Assembly: GCA_021018815.1 (NCBI GenBank)
Contig: JAITYX010000017.1
Coordinates: 124,001-188,000 of the forward strand
Direction: 5' to 3'
Length of the DNA stretch: 64,000 bases
Origin: Talinum fruticosum
Taxonomy: Eukaryota > Streptophyta > Magnoliopsida > Caryophyllales > Talinaceae
Shown: positions 62,687 to 64,000 of the stretch, piece by piece
Position numbering within the stretch: position 1 is the first letter of the stretch
Layout: every line of letters starts with the position of its first letter
Notes under the pieces: model-generated
Told to the model about the DNA's origin: nothing
Databases searched by the model: none
The model's input: only the letters and a program-made list of their open reading frames with translations
Program-made: the position numbers and the translations under genes

Positions 62687-63817
62687 TGGAGAGAGAGAGA
62701 GGGAGGGGGCGACGTAGTCTTCTCGTTTTTCTTAGGGAGTCATAAAACATGAAAAACAGGCGGAGAAAATTAACAATTTTCTGTTTCCGTTTTTAGGCGA
62801 ATGAAATGAAATGATGCTTTGTGATTTTTCTTTGGTTTTTAAAATTTTATTTGTTGAATTAAAATAAAAATAGAAAAAGAGAAAATTCAAGGTGGAGGGA
62901 GGGTACAATTGTCATTTCAGGTGTAGTGGAAGTCGTGTGGAAACATCGTGGTCGTCTTACTTTTGTGAGGGTCCGCTGCTTTTGCGAGGTTGGTCATGTG
63001 CTATAAAGACAACTTTGTCCCTGTACTTTTATCTCACTCATTTTTTTCTTAATTTTAATAATAAAAATAAAAAAGGAAAAAAATTACTGCGATAAAATAT
63101 TGGGTTATTACTTGCTAATTCATAATTAGATTACACAGATTCTGCAATCATCTGCATGCAGATCTAATCCACTTGATTAATTAAATTTGGTGATATGATC
63201 CGGTTTATCTACATCTTATCTTAGGAGTAAAAGCAAATTCTTGAGTTTCTGTGTTGATTTAGTTTCAAATGATTCAGCTCATGAAGTGCCACTTTTGATT
63301 TGTAAATATGTTTTTGATTCAATTTTGTGAACTCTATTAATGGAAAAATGCTAATTGGTTGGATCTAAATCTCAAGATTAACGAAATAAGCTTGATGAAA
63401 TGGAAAACTTCAGCGTGTTGTAATCTGATCACTAATTTTGATCTGGGTGATTGAAACCTGTTTATCAACCGAGTTAAAACTTAAAACCTTGCAGTTTAGC
63501 TGCTAATTGATCTTCAAATGCCCAATACTCTTATATCAGATAGTATGGATGAGTTGTAATTGAATAAGTAGCACAGCTCCGGGTGAACAATACAGATGTT
63601 TAGACAGTGGAAACCTGGGGGATCTTGGGTTATGGTTTATTATAAGCTTCTTGTAGTCACTATTACTCTCCAGAAGGTATGATATCAGTATCTTGTCAGT
63701 TTGAGGATTGAGCAAACTGTGTTTTTGTTTGTATAGCAGATCCACTTTGGTAGCTTCAGATAACCAGTCAGTTATTGAATTGGCTCTTACTTGGCAGTCG
63801 GGGTTTTGCGAGTGAAT
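62300..63817 (+). other. GBF 5' leader exon and leader intron
   Basis: A CT-rich leader exon ends before the donor GTACTT at 62534. A large (GA)n tract (about 62643-62682) lies early in the intron. An acceptor ending GTATAGCAG at about 63740 opens the second exon. A four-codon upstream open frame begins at ATG 62431 and ends at TAG 62443-62445 in the leader. Confidence 0.55.
62643..62682 (+). repeat. (GA)n microsatellite in the GBF leader intron
   Basis: About twenty GA dinucleotides in tandem, followed by more imperfect GA. Confidence 0.9.
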
Positions 63818-63877
63818 ATGGGAAGCAGCGAGGAGGGGAAGTCTTCCAAGTCCGAGAAGTCATCTCCGCCTGCAACT
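63818..63877 (+). CDS. GBF: First coding exon of a G-box-binding factor (bZIP, GBF1/2/3 type), cut by the window edge
   Basis: The exon encodes MGSSEEGKSSKSEKSSPPAT and ends in phase 0 at the donor GTAAGA. From memory, plant GBF proteins begin with MG(S/N)(S/N)EEGK(S/P) followed by a Lys/Ser/Pro stretch, then the proline-rich HVYPDWAAMQAYYG region, which would lie beyond the window. Context supports the call: the neighbours GDSL, DUF1191 and CURT1A lie next to GBF2 (At4g01120) in Arabidopsis, and LRB1 lies next to GBF3 (At2g46270). The bZIP domain itself is not visible, so the identification rests on 20 residues plus gene order. Confidence 0.7.
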
Positions 63878-64000
63878 GTAAGATGGTTATTCTTGGATCA
63901 TATAGTTTCAGATGCACTATTATGATATGATCCTTTTCCCTGTTTTTTCTGTATTGCCCTGTAAAGTTATGGCTTATGGGACATACTTCTTTAAGGGGTT

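Overview
The window is nuclear DNA of a flowering plant. Genes have GT-AG introns and AT-rich introns and spacers. There are TATA boxes, plant poly(A) signals, GA/TA microsatellites, Stowaway-like MITEs, and plant-only families (CURT1, HAWAIIAN SKIRT, DUF1191, miR159). I cannot name the species; gene content argues for an angiosperm outside Brassicaceae with little local gene loss.

Layout, left to right: end of a family-4-like glycosyltransferase (1-841, +); BAG6 co-chaperone (3822-7793, +); an 8-kb repeat-rich spacer; F-box gene HAWAIIAN SKIRT (17764-18974, +); short phosphatidylinositol phosphate kinase (23396-25732, +) with tRNA-Val(CAC) inside its first coding intron; coiled-coil protein of the At2g46250/At5g41620 type (27030-29421, +); small glyoxalase-like VOC protein (30128-32173, +); a MIR159 gene (about 34890-35220, +); BTB-BACK protein POB1/LRB (38308-42235, +); eIF1A (43447-44451, +); thylakoid curvature protein CURT1 (46559-49110, -); DUF1191 membrane protein (50799-51797, +); GDSL esterase/lipase (52204-54216, -); an 8-kb spacer with G-box-rich GC islands; and the first coding exon of a GBF-type bZIP gene (63818-63877, +) that runs off the edge.

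Two results stand out. First, the gene order looks like the unfractionated ancestor of three Arabidopsis segments recalled from memory: At4g01120-At4g01210, At2g46240-At2g46270 (including MIR159c) and At3g61590-At3g61600. Second, six conserved genes carry eight single-base losses that break the frame, seven of them in or beside homopolymers and one at a G doublet. In every case the next frame continues the conserved protein. I read these as consensus errors of the assembly, not pseudogenes.

The genes are not an operon-like system. They are a conserved neighbourhood with several post-transcriptional, ubiquitin and light-response regulators: HWS, MIR159, LRB, GBF, and a CURT1 promoter with G-box and I-box. 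No clearly new biological system was found. The best biological leads are the kinase with Asn in place of the catalytic Asp, the intronic tRNA gene, and the G-box cluster upstream of the GBF gene.
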